From positions 1-38,333 of IMG/VR virus record IMGVR_UViG_3300020474_000043: 38,333 nt of DNA; one strand, written 5' to 3'. Shown here piece by piece: positions 14,532-22,125 of the stretch. Every line of letters begins with the position of its first letter. Position 1 is the first letter of the stretch. The translations under genes were made by a program, and so were the position numbers. The DNA is from a virus. The notes beneath the pieces are model-generated. The model made no database searches. It saw nothing but the letters and a program-made list of their open reading frames with translations, and was not told the DNA's origin.

Positions 14532-14583
14532 GCCAGATTCATATCATAACCTAGTTAATTCTAGATTCACCATGTTATCTGGC
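14532..14583 (+). repeat. Structured hairpin repeat, copy A3
   Basis: Outer arms GCCAGA (14532-14537) and TCTGGC (14578-14583) plus one T-A pair; inner stem ACCTAG/CTAGAT with one C-A mismatch around TTAATT. The bubble reads TTCA-N5-TAA on the left and TTCA-N5-TTA on the right. The CACAATACAA linker that follows runs directly into AAGGA, the ribosome binding site of the FmdB-like gene, so this copy lies in that gene's 5' leader. Confidence 0.85.
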
Positions 14584-14602
14584 ACAATACAAGGACTTTG
14601 AA

Positions 14603-14935
14603 ATGTTATATGATTATGGATGTACAAATTGTGGCGAAACATTGAAAGATGTTAGACAGTCTATTCACGACGATGCCCTAGAAACTTGCCCTTCTTGTGG
14701 TAAAAATACTCTAGAACGAGTAATATATGGAGGGCTAGGTTCTTTTATGACTGACTCCAGCACTATCGGCGGTCAAGCTGATAAGAATTGGTCTAGAATG
14801 GGTAGCTATCAAAAGTCAGAGATAGAATCTAAAAGCCAACATCTTAAAGTAGCGCAAGAGAAAAAAGAACAGCGTAGTAAAATAAATAAAATGACTCCAG
14901 AACAAAAAAAGAAATACATTATTACAGGTGAATAA
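14603..14935 (+). CDS. FmdB-type zinc-ribbon protein
   Basis: A 110-residue protein whose first 50 residues form an FmdB-like zinc ribbon: YDYGCTNCGETL with the first Cys pair, then ETCPSCGKNTLERVIYGG with the second. The rest is a Lys/Glu-rich helical tail. FmdB-type ribbons are found in putative regulators and in many phages, where their role is not known. AAGGA (14591-14595) lies seven bases before the ATG. Its leader contains three structured hairpin repeats (14391-14583), which could control its expression. The stop and the next start are adjacent. Confidence 0.78.
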   Translation: MLYDYGCTNCGETLKDVRQSIHDDALETCPSCGKNTLERVIYGGLGSFMTDSSTIGGQADKNWSRMGSYQKSEIESKSQHLKVAQEKKEQRSKINKMTPEQKKKYIITGE

Positions 14936-15274
14936 ATGAAATATGTTGAAAACTACACAGCAAAAGATGCTAAAAAGAATACAGAAACAAAATCTTACAA
15001 CGCTTTTGGTCAAAGCGTATCAAATGATAGTGACACTGTATATGCAGAATATAAAGCAATTGATCTAGGAGAAAGAGTACAAAAGAAATTCTTTGTACTT
15101 ACATCAAATGGCACTCTGTTTGACCCCAGAGGCACAGATAGTCACAGGGCTAATCAAATTCGTAAAGAACTAAAATCAACTTCAAAGCAAACATTTGACT
15201 ACTATGTTAAGTATTTGCAAACTAAAAATACGTTATTTATGCGACGAGCAGAAAGGAGCTTTATAAATGGCTAA
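14936..15274 (+). CDS. Hypothetical protein (112 aa)
   Basis: A 112-residue basic protein that starts immediately after the FmdB-like stop. The N-terminal part has beta character (DSDTVYAEYKAIDLGERV, KFFVLTSNGTLFDPRG) and the C-terminal part is helical and Lys/Arg-rich (RKELKSTSKQTFDYYVKYL, LFMRRAERSF). This could be a DNA- or polymerase-associated accessory protein in view of its basic charge and neighbours, but there is no motif. Its end overlaps the next gene by eight bases. Confidence 0.6.
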   Translation: MKYVENYTAKDAKKNTETKSYNAFGQSVSNDSDTVYAEYKAIDLGERVQKKFFVLTSNGTLFDPRGTDSHRANQIRKELKSTSKQTFDYYVKYLQTKNTLFMRRAERSFING

Positions 15275-15566
15275 AAAAGGACCAATCAGTAAAGTTGAAG
15301 CGTTTTATATTGACAATAACTACAGGGATAAAGATATAGCAGAAATTGCTGTAGATCTAGATAGGTCAATAAAGTCTATAGAAACATATATTAAAAAGAA
15401 TATTACTCACAAGGCCAAGCAAACTACAGTCACAGCGGGTGAACACATCCACCATCATCGTGGATCAACCATTATGACTGAAACTGCATCTACACTTGCA
15501 GATGAAAAGCGTAAAGTTGGGCCTAGAAAAAATCAATCTTGTGTAACTAAAATTAAAGCTGAATAA
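15267..15566 (+). CDS. Small helix-turn-helix protein
   Basis: In this 99-residue protein, residues 7-44 (ISKVEAFYIDNNYRDKDIAE, IAVDLDRSIKSIETYIKKN) look like a sigma region 4-like or MarR-like helix-turn-helix, with DIAEIAVDLDRS in the turn and SIKSIETYI as the recognition helix. The rest is a flexible basic tail with a His cluster (HIHHH). AAAGGAGC precedes the ATG. It may be a transcriptional co-regulator, working with host polymerase or the phage sigma factor at 5614. The HTH call is by pattern only. Confidence 0.6.
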   Translation: MAKKGPISKVEAFYIDNNYRDKDIAEIAVDLDRSIKSIETYIKKNITHKAKQTTVTAGEHIHHHRGSTIMTETASTLADEKRKVGPRKNQSCVTKIKAE

Positions 15567-16006
15567 TGAAATATATCATAGGCGAAGATGGTTGGCGTAG
15601 AGCATATGCCAATACTGATAACAGAAGAAAAATATGGATTTACATACAAACTTCTGACGATAAAGAAATATACTTAGATGATTACGATAAGTGGATGACA
15701 TTCCAAAAATATTGTGATGATAATAATGTATATATAAAAGGTATTGGCTTGCGTTATAGGTCTCATTGTATTAAAATGGAAAATGAAGATGCAGAAGCAG
15801 TATATCTAGTGAGATCTATAAAAGCAGAATTGCAAGGCAAGTCGATAGACTGCTATACGATAGGGTTTTTAAAAGATAATAAAGTTGAAAAAACAATGTG
15901 GATTGTTCCAGCCTTGGTAGAAGAGGCTCAACATACAGACAATTTTGAAGAGTGTTTTGAAGAGGCTTTTGTATACAATGTCAGGCAGACCAAAACCGTT
16001 CAATAA
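15566..16006 (+). CDS. Hypothetical protein (146 aa)
   Basis: A 146-residue protein whose ATG shares one base with the preceding stop. The sequence has several beta strands (RKIWIYIQTSDDKEIYLDD, YIKGIGLRYRSHCIKM, KSIDCYTIGFLKD) and an acidic C-terminal helix (DNFEECFEEAFVYN). No membrane segment or known motif is visible. It lies just upstream of the UvsX gene region, so a recombination or replication accessory role is possible by position only. Confidence 0.6.
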   Translation: MKYIIGEDGWRRAYANTDNRRKIWIYIQTSDDKEIYLDDYDKWMTFQKYCDDNNVYIKGIGLRYRSHCIKMENEDAEAVYLVRSIKAELQGKSIDCYTIGFLKDNKVEKTMWIVPALVEEAQHTDNFEECFEEAFVYNVRQTKTVQ

Positions 16007-16505
16007 GAATTATCAAAAGCAATGGTCAGAGACTCACAGATATAAGCACCAAACAACGGGCGAGTATTGCACATCTGAAGCTTTCATTGCAGAATATTTA
16101 GTTCTTAGGTGGACAGAAGAATTTAAGATGGAAAAACCATCATACAAGTTCTGGACCAAAGGGGATAAATATCATAGACCTTTTATGAAGAATATGAAAG
16201 CGGTTCAGTCTCTTCTAAAAAAATATGATCATGTGACTATTATAGCAGCAATTAGATCTAAACATTTTGAAAATATATATCACATTGGATTAAATGCTGG
16301 TGGACCCAGAGGATGGAAGTATAATCAGGTTGCATTAGAAGCAATAAAGAGGTATGATAAAGAGTTCAATGATTTTATGAAAGCAGCTGAAGAATCTGCA
16401 AAAGCAGACGACGCACAAGTTGAGTCAGAACAAAAGCAAGTAAAGACTAGGAAAAAACAATATTCTAATAAGAAAAGTTCAATAAATAAATTGAGGGATC
16501 TATGA
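15978..16505 (+). CDS. Hypothetical basic protein (175 aa)
   Basis: The start is placed at ATG 15978; an earlier in-frame TTG is possible but has no better ribosome binding site. The protein overlaps the end of the previous gene by 29 bases. It has a basic, aromatic N-terminal half (KPFNKNYQKQWSETHRYKH, YKFWTKGDKYHRPF), a helix with KNMKAVQSLLKKYDHVTII, and a charged Lys/Gln-rich tail. It resembles nucleic-acid-binding phage proteins in composition. It overlaps the uvsX start in ATGA fashion, so it is probably co-translated with it. No family recognised. Confidence 0.6.
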   Translation: MSGRPKPFNKNYQKQWSETHRYKHQTTGEYCTSEAFIAEYLVLRWTEEFKMEKPSYKFWTKGDKYHRPFMKNMKAVQSLLKKYDHVTIIAAIRSKHFENIYHIGLNAGGPRGWKYNQVALEAIKRYDKEFNDFMKAAEESAKADDAQVESEQKQVKTRKKQYSNKKSSINKLRDL

Positions 16506-17614
16506 GTAAAGTTAAAAAGAAAAAAGTATCTAATAAGTTTGACACAGACGTTGTAAGCAACTCCGTGGTTAGTAAGTACGGCGATGTTGTTAGCACTGGT
16601 ACTGAGGTGTTAGAAAATATTAACCAGTTAGAAGTAATTGGTGTATCTCCAGCTTTAGACATTGCTCTTGGGGGTGGCTTAAGAGAAGGATCTGTTGTTG
16701 TAATGACAGGAGATCCAAAGTCAGGAAAAACAACAACAGCGCTGCACTTTGCAGCAAAGTGTCAAGCTCAAGGCAAACGTGTTATTTATCTTAATACAGA
16801 GGGTAGACTATCAAAACAAAACTTTGATGGCATCAAAGGTCTAGATCCTGAAGGTATTCTTATCGTACAGTCTACAGATGATAAGATTTTATCAGCAGAA
16901 GAGTTTTTAAATATTACAGAATATTATATTAATAACGATCCCGGTTGTTTAATCATTGCAGATTCATTGTCAAACATGGTTCCATCAGTAGAGCTAGACG
17001 GAGAAGTTCGTACAGGTGTACGCAACGCATTGCCTCGATTACTATCTATGTTTTTCAAGCGTATTAGTGGCTCTCTCATGAAGAACAAAACAATTCTTAT
17101 TGCTGTAACCCACAACATTGCAAACACTGGTGGATCACCATACGCGCCAGCAAAGATGGCAGACTGTGGCAACATGCTACAATATCAGGCTGGTACTAAT
17201 ATGGTTATTACCCACCGTGGACGCTGGCAAGTTCCCAAAGATACTGGGCCTCATGTTGGTCAAATTGCCAACTGGAACATTAAAACATCTTGCGCTGGTG
17301 GCACTCCCAATAGTACGGCAGAAAGTTGGATTCGTTATGGGATTGGATTAGACGAAGTTCAAGAAGTTGTACAGATCGCATGTGAGTTTAGATTAATTAA
17401 ATCGGCAGGAGCTTGGTATACAATACAATGTGCTGTAGAGAACCTAGAAGATCCGGTGGTACAGAAAATACTCAAAGAAAATAATATTTCTGAGAAGGAA
17501 GAAGATATTGAAAGATTTTTTAAATTTCAAGGGTCAAATAACCTGTCAGAATTTTTAAATGAGAATACAGAAATTGCTTCTTTTGTATACGATAAAATAA
17601 AGGAGTTATTTTGA
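16502..17614 (+). CDS. uvsX: UvsX/RecA-family recombinase
   Basis: A 370-residue protein with a RecA core. IGVSPALDIALGGGLREGSV leads into Walker A GDPKSGKT (70-77). Next come the AKCQAQGKRVIYLNTEGRLS strand, a Walker B strand CLIIADSLSNMV, and the ILIAVTHNIANTGG region equivalent to the DNA-binding loop edge. The family coats single-stranded DNA and catalyses strand exchange, which supports recombination-dependent replication and repair. Length and order fit UvsX better than cellular RecA, which carries an acidic C-terminus. It overlaps the previous gene by four bases, and is followed by a nuclease and a possible UvsY-like protein. Confidence 0.92.
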   Translation: MSKVKKKKVSNKFDTDVVSNSVVSKYGDVVSTGTEVLENINQLEVIGVSPALDIALGGGLREGSVVVMTGDPKSGKTTTALHFAAKCQAQGKRVIYLNTEGRLSKQNFDGIKGLDPEGILIVQSTDDKILSAEEFLNITEYYINNDPGCLIIADSLSNMVPSVELDGEVRTGVRNALPRLLSMFFKRISGSLMKNKTILIAVTHNIANTGGSPYAPAKMADCGNMLQYQAGTNMVITHRGRWQVPKDTGPHVGQIANWNIKTSCAGGTPNSTAESWIRYGIGLDEVQEVVQIACEFRLIKSAGAWYTIQCAVENLEDPVVQKILKENNISEKEEDIERFFKFQGSNNLSEFLNENTEIASFVYDKIKELF

Positions 17615-17811
17615 TTAACAATATTATCAGTATATGCTTAGGCATATTATTATCTAAAATTATTATAGAGGTTTTGAATGAAAGTTATAGGTATAAATGG
17701 GAGAGAGTACGCTTGGAATTTAACAAGTTATTCTGTAGACGCAAACGACAAACGCAAACGGTCAAAGTTCCACGTTCGCGCAAGAAAACTCTTGAAGACT
17801 ATCTACCATAG
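17611..17811 (+). CDS. Small membrane protein with TTG start (66 aa), overlapping the next gene
   Basis: AAGGAG (17600-17605) lies five bases before a TTG at 17611, overlapping the uvsX stop by four bases. The 66-residue product has one N-terminal hydrophobic helix (IISICLGILLSKIIIEVL) and a strongly basic tail (CRRKRQ, RSRKKTLEDYLP), consistent with a small inner-membrane protein. The last 134 bases lie in another frame of the nuclease gene at 17678. Both frames look protein-like, so this is a candidate dual-coding overlap. The non-ATG start and long overlap lower confidence, the ribosome binding site raises it. Confidence 0.5.
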   Translation: MINNIISICLGILLSKIIIEVLNESYRYKWERVRLEFNKLFCRRKRQTQTVKVPRSRKKTLEDYLP

Positions 17812-18103
17812 CTATAGAATACTAGAGGAAGTTAAACTACCGGGAAGTACTGAATCGCATAGGAAAGGCGTATTATATTTAGATTTTTATATACCACAGA
17901 TTATGCTAGCAATAGAAGTTCATGGTCAACAACATTATAAATATACTCCATTCTTCCATAAAAATAAAGCAGATTTTGCTATTGCAAAAGCTAAAGATGA
18001 AGATAAAATAGAGTGGTGCGAGTTGAATAAGATTGATATAATAGTATTGAGGTACTCAGATACAGATGAGCAGTGGAGAGAACAAATTGAAAACGGCGAA
18101 TGA
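17678..18103 (+). CDS. VSR/DUF559-like endonuclease-fold protein
   Basis: A 141-residue protein with GAGG (17668-17671) seven bases before its ATG. After a basic N-terminus, the region from residue 63 (RKGVLYLDFYIPQIMLAIEVHGQQHYKYTPFF broken across two strands) shows the PD-(D/E)xK-like pattern of Vsr and DUF559 nucleases: D-F-Y-I-P, then a hydrophobic strand ending E-V-H-G-Q-Q-H, then a helix with repeated Ala/Lys/Asp and a final IDIIVLRY strand. Relatives nick or cut DNA, some at mismatches or Holliday-like structures. Next to uvsX it may act in recombination or repair. The metal-binding residues are D72-E82-like by position only. Confidence 0.65.
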   Translation: MKVIGINGREYAWNLTSYSVDANDKRKRSKFHVRARKLLKTIYHSYRILEEVKLPGSTESHRKGVLYLDFYIPQIMLAIEVHGQQHYKYTPFFHKNKADFAIAKAKDEDKIEWCELNKIDIIVLRYSDTDEQWREQIENGE

Positions 18104-18551
18104 GCAATTAGCTGATTTGAAAGCTATGGTTGAGGATTTCTTGAGTGCCAGCAATGCTAGGTTCAATAAGAAGTTCAGAGATGATTGGCATAGATGCGCT
18201 AATGCCGACAGGCAAACTATTAATTCTCTCACCCAAGCAGAACTATTTGATTGGTCGTATGAGCTATATAGCTACTCCACATACCTACAGGATGAATTAA
18301 ATATGCAGAAGATTGCACTCAATTGGTGCAACGACAAGCTAGACAAGATGGTAGCTAAAAACATAGATAACTTTAGCCCATACACAAAGCATGAAATGAG
18401 AAGGCAGCTCATTGTAGTCAATGACGAGTTTGCTGCAACAGTGGATCACTACAGAGAGATAGCTGAGTCTAGAGTGCATTCACTGGATGGTAAGATATAC
18501 GAATTAAAACGTAAAGCAGATATCCTAATGGAGAAAGGTAAGAGATCATGA
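18066..18551 (+). CDS. Helical protein, candidate UvsY-like recombination mediator
   Basis: A 161-residue, almost entirely helical protein. A TTG at 18087 with GGAG (18075-18078) upstream is an alternative start, giving 154 residues. The central part (ELYSYSTYLQDELNMQKIAL, then LDKMVAKN and KHEMRRQLIVVNDEFAATV) follows the pattern of T4 UvsY, in which a YSKWL-type helix, a coiled segment and a KxEM helix precede a long C-terminal helix. UvsY loads UvsX onto SSB-coated DNA. Position one gene after uvsX and before the helicase supports this. Sequence identity would be very low, so the name is withheld. It overlaps the nuclease gene by 38 bases. Confidence 0.5.
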   Translation: MSSGENKLKTANEQLADLKAMVEDFLSASNARFNKKFRDDWHRCANADRQTINSLTQAELFDWSYELYSYSTYLQDELNMQKIALNWCNDKLDKMVAKNIDNFSPYTKHEMRRQLIVVNDEFAATVDHYREIAESRVHSLDGKIYELKRKADILMEKGKRS

Positions 18552-18919
18552 GTATGGATGATTTTGTAAAAACGCTGAGTGAGGAACAAAAAGCCGCACT
18601 ATTATCAGCCTTGGCTAGAAAAGAAGAAGTTGTTGAAACAGAAGAAACAAACGACATTACAGATGATTTTAGAGTAGTTAAAAAGTCTACCTTGGGATCA
18701 AATCGTCGTAGGGAGCCAGTAAAAGCAAGGGAAAATACTTGGACAGATACTGGAGAACATAGAGAAGTAGAGACTCCAAATGTGCATAGGACTCCTAGAA
18801 ATAGACCACCACCAAAAAAGAAACACGTAACGTGTAATGCTTGTGGTAAAAAGTACCAAGTAAATGCTAATATTGTATATGGGGAATATTATAGGTGTGA
18901 TAGGTGTACAGGTAGATAA
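18548..18919 (+). CDS. Zinc-ribbon protein (123 aa)
   Basis: A 123-residue protein with an N-terminal helical segment (LSEEQKAALLSALARKEE), a long charged, Pro/Arg-rich linker, and a C-terminal zinc ribbon of about 25 residues: CNACGKKYQV, then YRCDRCTGR. Four Cys in two CxxC pairs are typical zinc ligands. Such ribbons bind nucleic acid or a protein partner. The position between the UvsY-like gene and the helicase suggests a replisome or recombination accessory role, perhaps a helicase loader, but no sequence feature proves this. Stop and helicase start share one base. Confidence 0.62.
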   Translation: MSMDDFVKTLSEEQKAALLSALARKEEVVETEETNDITDDFRVVKKSTLGSNRRREPVKARENTWTDTGEHREVETPNVHRTPRNRPPPKKKHVTCNACGKKYQVNANIVYGEYYRCDRCTGR

Positions 18920-20391
18920 TGCAAGATAAACTATTAGATGTCGGTGCAGAACGAGCAGTACTAGCTGGTTTAATCCAGTATGGTATTGATGGCTATATAA
19001 CTATATCAGATTTTGTAAATGATGACACGTTTGGCAATCACAATAATCAAATTATATACAAGTGTGTAAAGCATATTATTAATAACGATCAGTCGGTGGA
19101 TATTGCTTCACTTCTTTCTGCCGCAGAACAATTAAAATTTTCTGAGACTATAAATACTAAGCAAGAACTCAAGTATATAAAGTCGCTATTTGATTTTCCA
19201 GTAGACAAAAATAATATCATAAAGTTTGCAGCTCAAATGAAAAAGTTTGAGTTTGCCCGTAAGATTAAAAAGCTTACTAGTAAAGTAAACAAAGATATGG
19301 ATGATGTCACTGGGTCAGAAACAATAAATGAAATTATACAAAAGCTAGAAGATCCTGTTACAGATTTTTTACGCGAGGATGATGGTGGCGAACATCCAGA
19401 AAAGATTGGCGAGGGAGTAGAAGATTATGTCAAATTTCTCGAAGAAAATCAGTGCGATATCATTGGTATACCCACGGGGTTCGCTAGGTACGACGAAGCT
19501 ATTGGCGGTGGTCTTAGACGAAAATGCGTTGACCTTATATCTGCAAGACCAAAAGTTGGTAAGTCGGTATTCGCTGATAATGTTGCCCTTAATGTATCTT
19601 CCACCGGAGTCCCCGTCCTAGTATTAGATACAGAAATGTCAAAGGAAGACCATCTAAATAGACTTATAGCTAATATTAGCAAGGTTCCTATTAATGAAGT
19701 TGCTACTGGTAGATTTGCAGAAGATCCGCTGAAGATGGACAATGTACAAAAAGCTGTTGATCAGTTATCTAGCATACCATACAGTTATGCCACAGTTGCA
19801 GGAAAACCGTTTGAGCAGATACTTAATGTGATCAAGAGGTGGATTGTACAAGAAGTGAAGACAGATGAAAATGGGAAGACAAATGACTGCTTAATTATCT
19901 ATGATTATCTAAAGCTGATGTCATCCAATTCTATTACAAACAATATACAGGAATATCAGGCTCTAGGTTTTCAAATAACTTCACTCCATAATTTATGTGT
20001 TAAACTAGACATACCATGTCTATCTTTCGTGCAATTAAATCGAGATGGTATCACCAAAGAAAGTACTGATGCTGTGAGTGGCTCAGACCGATTGATATGG
20101 TTGTGTACGTCCTTTACAATATTTAAAGCTAAGTCTACAGAAGAACTTGCAGAAGACGGACCAAATGCCGGGAATAGAAAACTAGTACCGATTGTGTCTA
20201 GGCATGGCGCTGGAATGGACGATGGAGATTATATAAACATGCAAATGCACGGCGCACATGCAAAGCTTATAGAACTCCAAACAAGAAACGAATTAAAAAA
20301 TCAACCAATTGGTGATACTGGACTAGTTAACAATGACTCTATAAAGAAATTAGCAAATGAATTTGCAGCAGATCAAGAAGAAACTGAATGA
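18919..20391 (+). CDS. Replicative DNA helicase (DnaB/gp41 family)
   Basis: A 490-residue protein. Residues 1-150 form the DnaB N-terminal helical region (AERAVLAGLIQYG, DDTFGNHNNQIIYKCV). From about 185 (GIPTGFARYDEAIGGGL) comes the RecA-like motor: Walker A ARPKVGKS (209-216), the VPVLVLDTEMSKEDH strand and helix, a Walker B-like CLIIYDYLKLM, and the downstream LSFVQLNRDG sensor-like motif. The family is the hexameric replicative helicase that unwinds DNA and stimulates primase. It overlaps the primase gene by 35 bases, which fits a coupled primosome. Length is normal. Confidence 0.9.
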   Translation: MQDKLLDVGAERAVLAGLIQYGIDGYITISDFVNDDTFGNHNNQIIYKCVKHIINNDQSVDIASLLSAAEQLKFSETINTKQELKYIKSLFDFPVDKNNIIKFAAQMKKFEFARKIKKLTSKVNKDMDDVTGSETINEIIQKLEDPVTDFLREDDGGEHPEKIGEGVEDYVKFLEENQCDIIGIPTGFARYDEAIGGGLRRKCVDLISARPKVGKSVFADNVALNVSSTGVPVLVLDTEMSKEDHLNRLIANISKVPINEVATGRFAEDPLKMDNVQKAVDQLSSIPYSYATVAGKPFEQILNVIKRWIVQEVKTDENGKTNDCLIIYDYLKLMSSNSITNNIQEYQALGFQITSLHNLCVKLDIPCLSFVQLNRDGITKESTDAVSGSDRLIWLCTSFTIFKAKSTEELAEDGPNAGNRKLVPIVSRHGAGMDDGDYINMQMHGAHAKLIELQTRNELKNQPIGDTGLVNNDSIKKLANEFAADQEETE

Positions 20392-21379
20392 GAATGCAGA
20401 GCTAGTCTTTAGCGAGCTAGGTATGAAGTGTGAAGTTTTTTCTGACAATATATATTCAACCTGTCCAGTACACGAGGGTAGCGATAATCCTAGAGCGTTT
20501 TCTTTTTCTCCAGAAAGAGGAATATGGAAGTGTTGGACTAGAGAATGTCAAGAAGAACACAGAAATGACATGTTTGGATTAATAGCTGGAGCTTTATCCG
20601 CACAGGAGGGAAGAGATGTAGAATTTAAAGAAGCTTTACAATGGGCCTGTAAAATCCTAAACATTAAACAAACATACTCAAAAACCCCTACAAAAACTGA
20701 AGAAGTAGAAGAAGATTCAATATATGAAACAATAAAGATACTAAAAGAAAAAGAAGTCCTCAACACCCATAAGCCAATAACTATTGACTATGACTTGTCA
20801 ATACCATCAGAATACTTTATAGCAAGAGGATTTAATAAAAAGACTATGAAATATTTTGGTGTGGGAGATTGCCATGCAAATGGTATAATGAAGGAAAGGG
20901 CAATTATACCAATACACGACGATGATGGTAAAGATGTAGTTGGCATTATCGGAAGATCTATGCGCGATTACAGAATGCCTAAATTTTTATTTAATCCTAA
21001 AGGATTTGATAAAAGATACTACTTTTATAATTACCACAGAGCTATCAAAAAAGCTAAAGAAACATCCTGCCTTTATATAGTAGAAGGTCAAGGTGATGTT
21101 TGGAAGTTATATGAAGCTGGTGTGCTAAATGCAGTTAGTATATTCGGAAAGACTATAACTGAACAGCAAAAAAACAAACTATTAAAACTACCTATAACGC
21201 ACCTTATAATTTTAACAGATAACGATCAGGCTGGTAGAGAATCTAAAGTACAAATACAAAGACAGCTAAATAGACTTTATAAATTAACATTTCCAAAGTT
21301 TATACAAAAAGATATTGGCGATATGGATATCAAGAAAATTAAAAAAGATATACTAGCTAACCTAAGAGGTACTTATTGA
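20357..21379 (+). CDS. DnaG-type DNA primase
   Basis: A 340-residue protein with a CHC2-like zinc-binding domain: C36-P-V-H39, then C59 and C64 with H68 as further ligands. A linker follows, then a TOPRIM domain with its catalytic Glu in LYIVEGQGDVWKLYEAG and the DND acidic motif in IILTDNDQAGRES. It would make RNA primers for lagging-strand synthesis. It is shorter than cellular DnaG (about 580) and lacks a recognisable C-terminal helicase-binding domain, as is usual for phage primases. The start overlaps the helicase by 35 bases and has a weak ribosome binding site, suggesting coupling. Its end forms TGATG with the next gene. Confidence 0.88.
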   Translation: MNLQQIKKKLNENAELVFSELGMKCEVFSDNIYSTCPVHEGSDNPRAFSFSPERGIWKCWTRECQEEHRNDMFGLIAGALSAQEGRDVEFKEALQWACKILNIKQTYSKTPTKTEEVEEDSIYETIKILKEKEVLNTHKPITIDYDLSIPSEYFIARGFNKKTMKYFGVGDCHANGIMKERAIIPIHDDDGKDVVGIIGRSMRDYRMPKFLFNPKGFDKRYYFYNYHRAIKKAKETSCLYIVEGQGDVWKLYEAGVLNAVSIFGKTITEQQKNKLLKLPITHLIILTDNDQAGRESKVQIQRQLNRLYKLTFPKFIQKDIGDMDIKKIKKDILANLRGTY

Positions 21380-22125
21380 TGGCTAAGATAATAGGAATTT
21401 CAGGCACAAAACAAGCTGGTAAAAATACTGTAGCTAACTTTATAAATGGCAAAGTATTAAAACAAATAGAAATGATTTCTGACTTTAAGATAAACTTGGA
21501 TGGACAGCTAGAAATCAAAACCTTAGATTCTTCTGGTCATCAGGGCTGGGGAATCTTTGACGTAACCAGAAAAGACAAAGACTTCATAGAGTATGCTGAC
21601 CTAAACCTATGGCCTCATATTAAAATATATCATTTCGCAGACTGTCTGAAAAAAATGTGTATCGACCTGTTTGATCTTGAGCCTCAACAGGTTTATGGCA
21701 CAGATGACGATAAAAATACAGAAACACCATACTCTATTAATGGCTGGAAAAATAAAATGACAGCTAGAGAATTTCTTCAATATCTTGGTACAGATGTGAT
21801 GCGAAAGATTAAAGATACGATATGGGTAGACTATACAATTAAAACAATACTAAAAGAAAAATCAGAAATAGCCTTGATACCAGATGTAAGATTCCCTAAC
21901 GAAGTAGAAGCTATACATAAAGCTGGAGGAATTGTATTGAGACTAACAAGGAATCCATATGCAAGCGACCATCACTGCGAAACTGCGCTAAGTCGTGAAA
22001 AATATGATTGGGCTAAATTTGATTATATTATTGACAATAATGATAGCCATATAGATAAACTAATAAAAGATTTAGAAAAAATAAACTACCTATGGAGCGA
22101 CCAGCATGTTAATAACCTACGTTAG
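21379..22125 (+). CDS. Deoxynucleoside monophosphate kinase
   Basis: ATG 21379 overlaps the primase stop as TGATG; an earlier TTG is not needed. The 248-residue protein has the P-loop GTKQAGKNT (9-17) and the features of phage dNMP kinases such as T4 gp1: FADCLKKMCIDLF, VYGTDDDKNTETPY, TAREFLQYLGTDVMR, the IPDVRFPNEVEAI strand and helix, and LRLTRNP. It phosphorylates dNMPs to dNDPs for DNA synthesis. The long loop of residues 35-65 is an insertion relative to simple kinases. It lies between primase and a nuclease, inside the replication block, and overlaps the next gene by 20 bases. Confidence 0.86.
   Translation: MAKIIGISGTKQAGKNTVANFINGKVLKQIEMISDFKINLDGQLEIKTLDSSGHQGWGIFDVTRKDKDFIEYADLNLWPHIKIYHFADCLKKMCIDLFDLEPQQVYGTDDDKNTETPYSINGWKNKMTAREFLQYLGTDVMRKIKDTIWVDYTIKTILKEKSEIALIPDVRFPNEVEAIHKAGGIVLRLTRNPYASDHHCETALSREKYDWAKFDYIIDNNDSHIDKLIKDLEKINYLWSDQHVNNLR

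Noticed and set aside
14391-14583. Repeats as a CRISPR array
   Set aside because: The conserved part is a hairpin core and the variable parts are complementary arms, not unique spacers between identical direct repeats. No cas genes are present; the Cas4-like nuclease at 22106 is in a recombination block.
14391-14583. Repeats as ordinary rho-independent terminators
   Set aside because: None of the five hairpins is followed by a T-run, the inner bubble is large, and they come in tandem. The real terminators at 2680 and 6872 look quite different.
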